Part shown: positions 4,976 through 5,349 of the stretch, one piece after another
Layout of the letters: every line of letters starts with the position of its first letter
How positions within the stretch are numbered: the first letter of the stretch is position 1
Assembly (NCBI GenBank): GCA_025363495.1
Contig: JANYDR010000011.1
Span: 1-5,349 of the forward strand
DNA: 5,349 bases
Source: Cyclobacteriaceae bacterium
GTDB taxonomy: Bacteria > Bacteroidota > Bacteroidia > Cytophagales > Cyclobacteriaceae
Direction: 5' to 3'
Notes under the pieces: generated by a model
Database searches by the model: none
What the model saw: only the letters and a program-made list of their open reading frames with translations
What the model was told of the DNA's origin: nothing
Translations under genes and position numbers: made by a program

Positions 4976-5349
4976 ATGTGTCGGTTAATGGCCTATAAAG
5001 GAACTCCCATTGTCATTGACAATCTCCTTTACAAACCCAAAAATTCTCTTATCAATCAAAGTCTTCACGCAAGAGAAATTGAAGAGCCATTAAATGGCGA
5101 CGGTTTTGGTGTCGGATGGTATGCACCCGAAGTAAATTACGAACCGGTTACATTTGTTTCCGTCAATCCGGCATGGAGCAATCGCAATCTTCGCAACCTG
5201 GCTCCCAAAATAAAAACAGATTGCATGCTTGCTCATGTTCGCGCTGCAAGTGTTGGTGAAGTGTCAGAATCCAATTGCCATCCGTTTCAATACAAAAACC
5301 TTTTAATGGCACACAACGGAGGCATTGAAGATTTTAATCTTGTTAAAAG
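4976..5349 (+). CDS. Class II glutamine amidotransferase, YafJ/EgtC-like (3' partial)
   Basis: The N-terminal 124 residues of a cytoplasmic Ntn-type glutamine amidotransferase, cut by the right edge; complete members are usually about 250-280 residues. The start MCRLMAY places Cys2 as the nucleophile after Met removal, which fixes the ATG at 4976. Other hallmarks are GDGFGVGWY (41-49), AHVRAAS (86-92, with the Arg that binds the glutamine carboxylate), SNCHPF (99-104) and MAHNGGI (111-117, with the Asn-Gly of the oxyanion hole). Such domains release ammonia from glutamine or, in EgtC, act on a gamma-glutamyl amide. No acceptor domain is visible and no ergothioneine genes are in the window, so the substrate is unknown. 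It is separated from msrB by 450 bases and lies 59 bases after the inverted-repeat element, so it is probably transcribed on its own. Confidence 0.93.
   Translation, partial: MCRLMAYKGTPIVIDNLLYKPKNSLINQSLHAREIEEPLNGDGFGVGWYAPEVNYEPVTFVSVNPAWSNRNLRNLAPKIKTDCMLAHVRAASVGEVSESNCHPFQYKNLLMAHNGGIEDFNLVK

Overview
The window looks like chromosomal DNA of a Bacteroidota bacterium, perhaps Cytophagales-like. The evidence is moderate AT richness, lipoprotein signals of the type common in that phylum, A-rich start regions without Shine-Dalgarno sequences, and a sugar transporter resembling the SLC45/GPH-type carriers of these bacteria. This placement is inference from style and protein resemblance, not from a marker gene. 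All five recognisable genes are on the plus strand. The first and last are cut by the window edges.

Layout: (1) 1-719 is the C-terminal half of an MFS sugar transporter. Its stop overlaps by 4 bases (ATGA) the start of (2) 716-1927, an exported protein with an N-terminal CBM48-like domain and a C-terminal CE1/Fes-type esterase domain. These two are almost certainly one transcription and translation unit, probably the tail of a carbohydrate-use locus. (3) 2034-3158 encodes a lipoprotein of unknown function with a TPR-like middle and a beta-rich C-terminal part. (4) 3272-3820 is msrA (cytoplasmic) and (5) 4028-4525 is msrB (predicted lipoprotein with a CXXC zinc site). Together they repair both epimers of methionine sulfoxide, apparently in different compartments. 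(6) 4976 to the right edge is the N-terminal part of a class II glutamine amidotransferase of the YafJ/EgtC type.

The non-coding DNA holds most of the unusual material. Three of the four genes followed by non-coding DNA carry the same kind of element 1 to 3 bases after the stop codon: four degenerate copies of a 7-base unit close to GTTGAAA. The fourth, msrA, is instead followed by a 207-base spacer with several hairpins ending in a strong intrinsic terminator. The 5' arm of that terminator could also pair perfectly over 9 bases with the sequence at the msrA stop codon, giving an attenuator-like choice of folds. The 450-base gap before the amidotransferase holds a 9-bp perfect inverted repeat and a 159-bp element with 14-bp near-perfect terminal inverted repeats and a central hairpin, which looks like a dispersed non-coding repeat.

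I found no convincing new defence or mobile gene system. The best leads are the post-stop heptad arrays, the msrA-msrB leader and the 159-bp inverted-repeat element.
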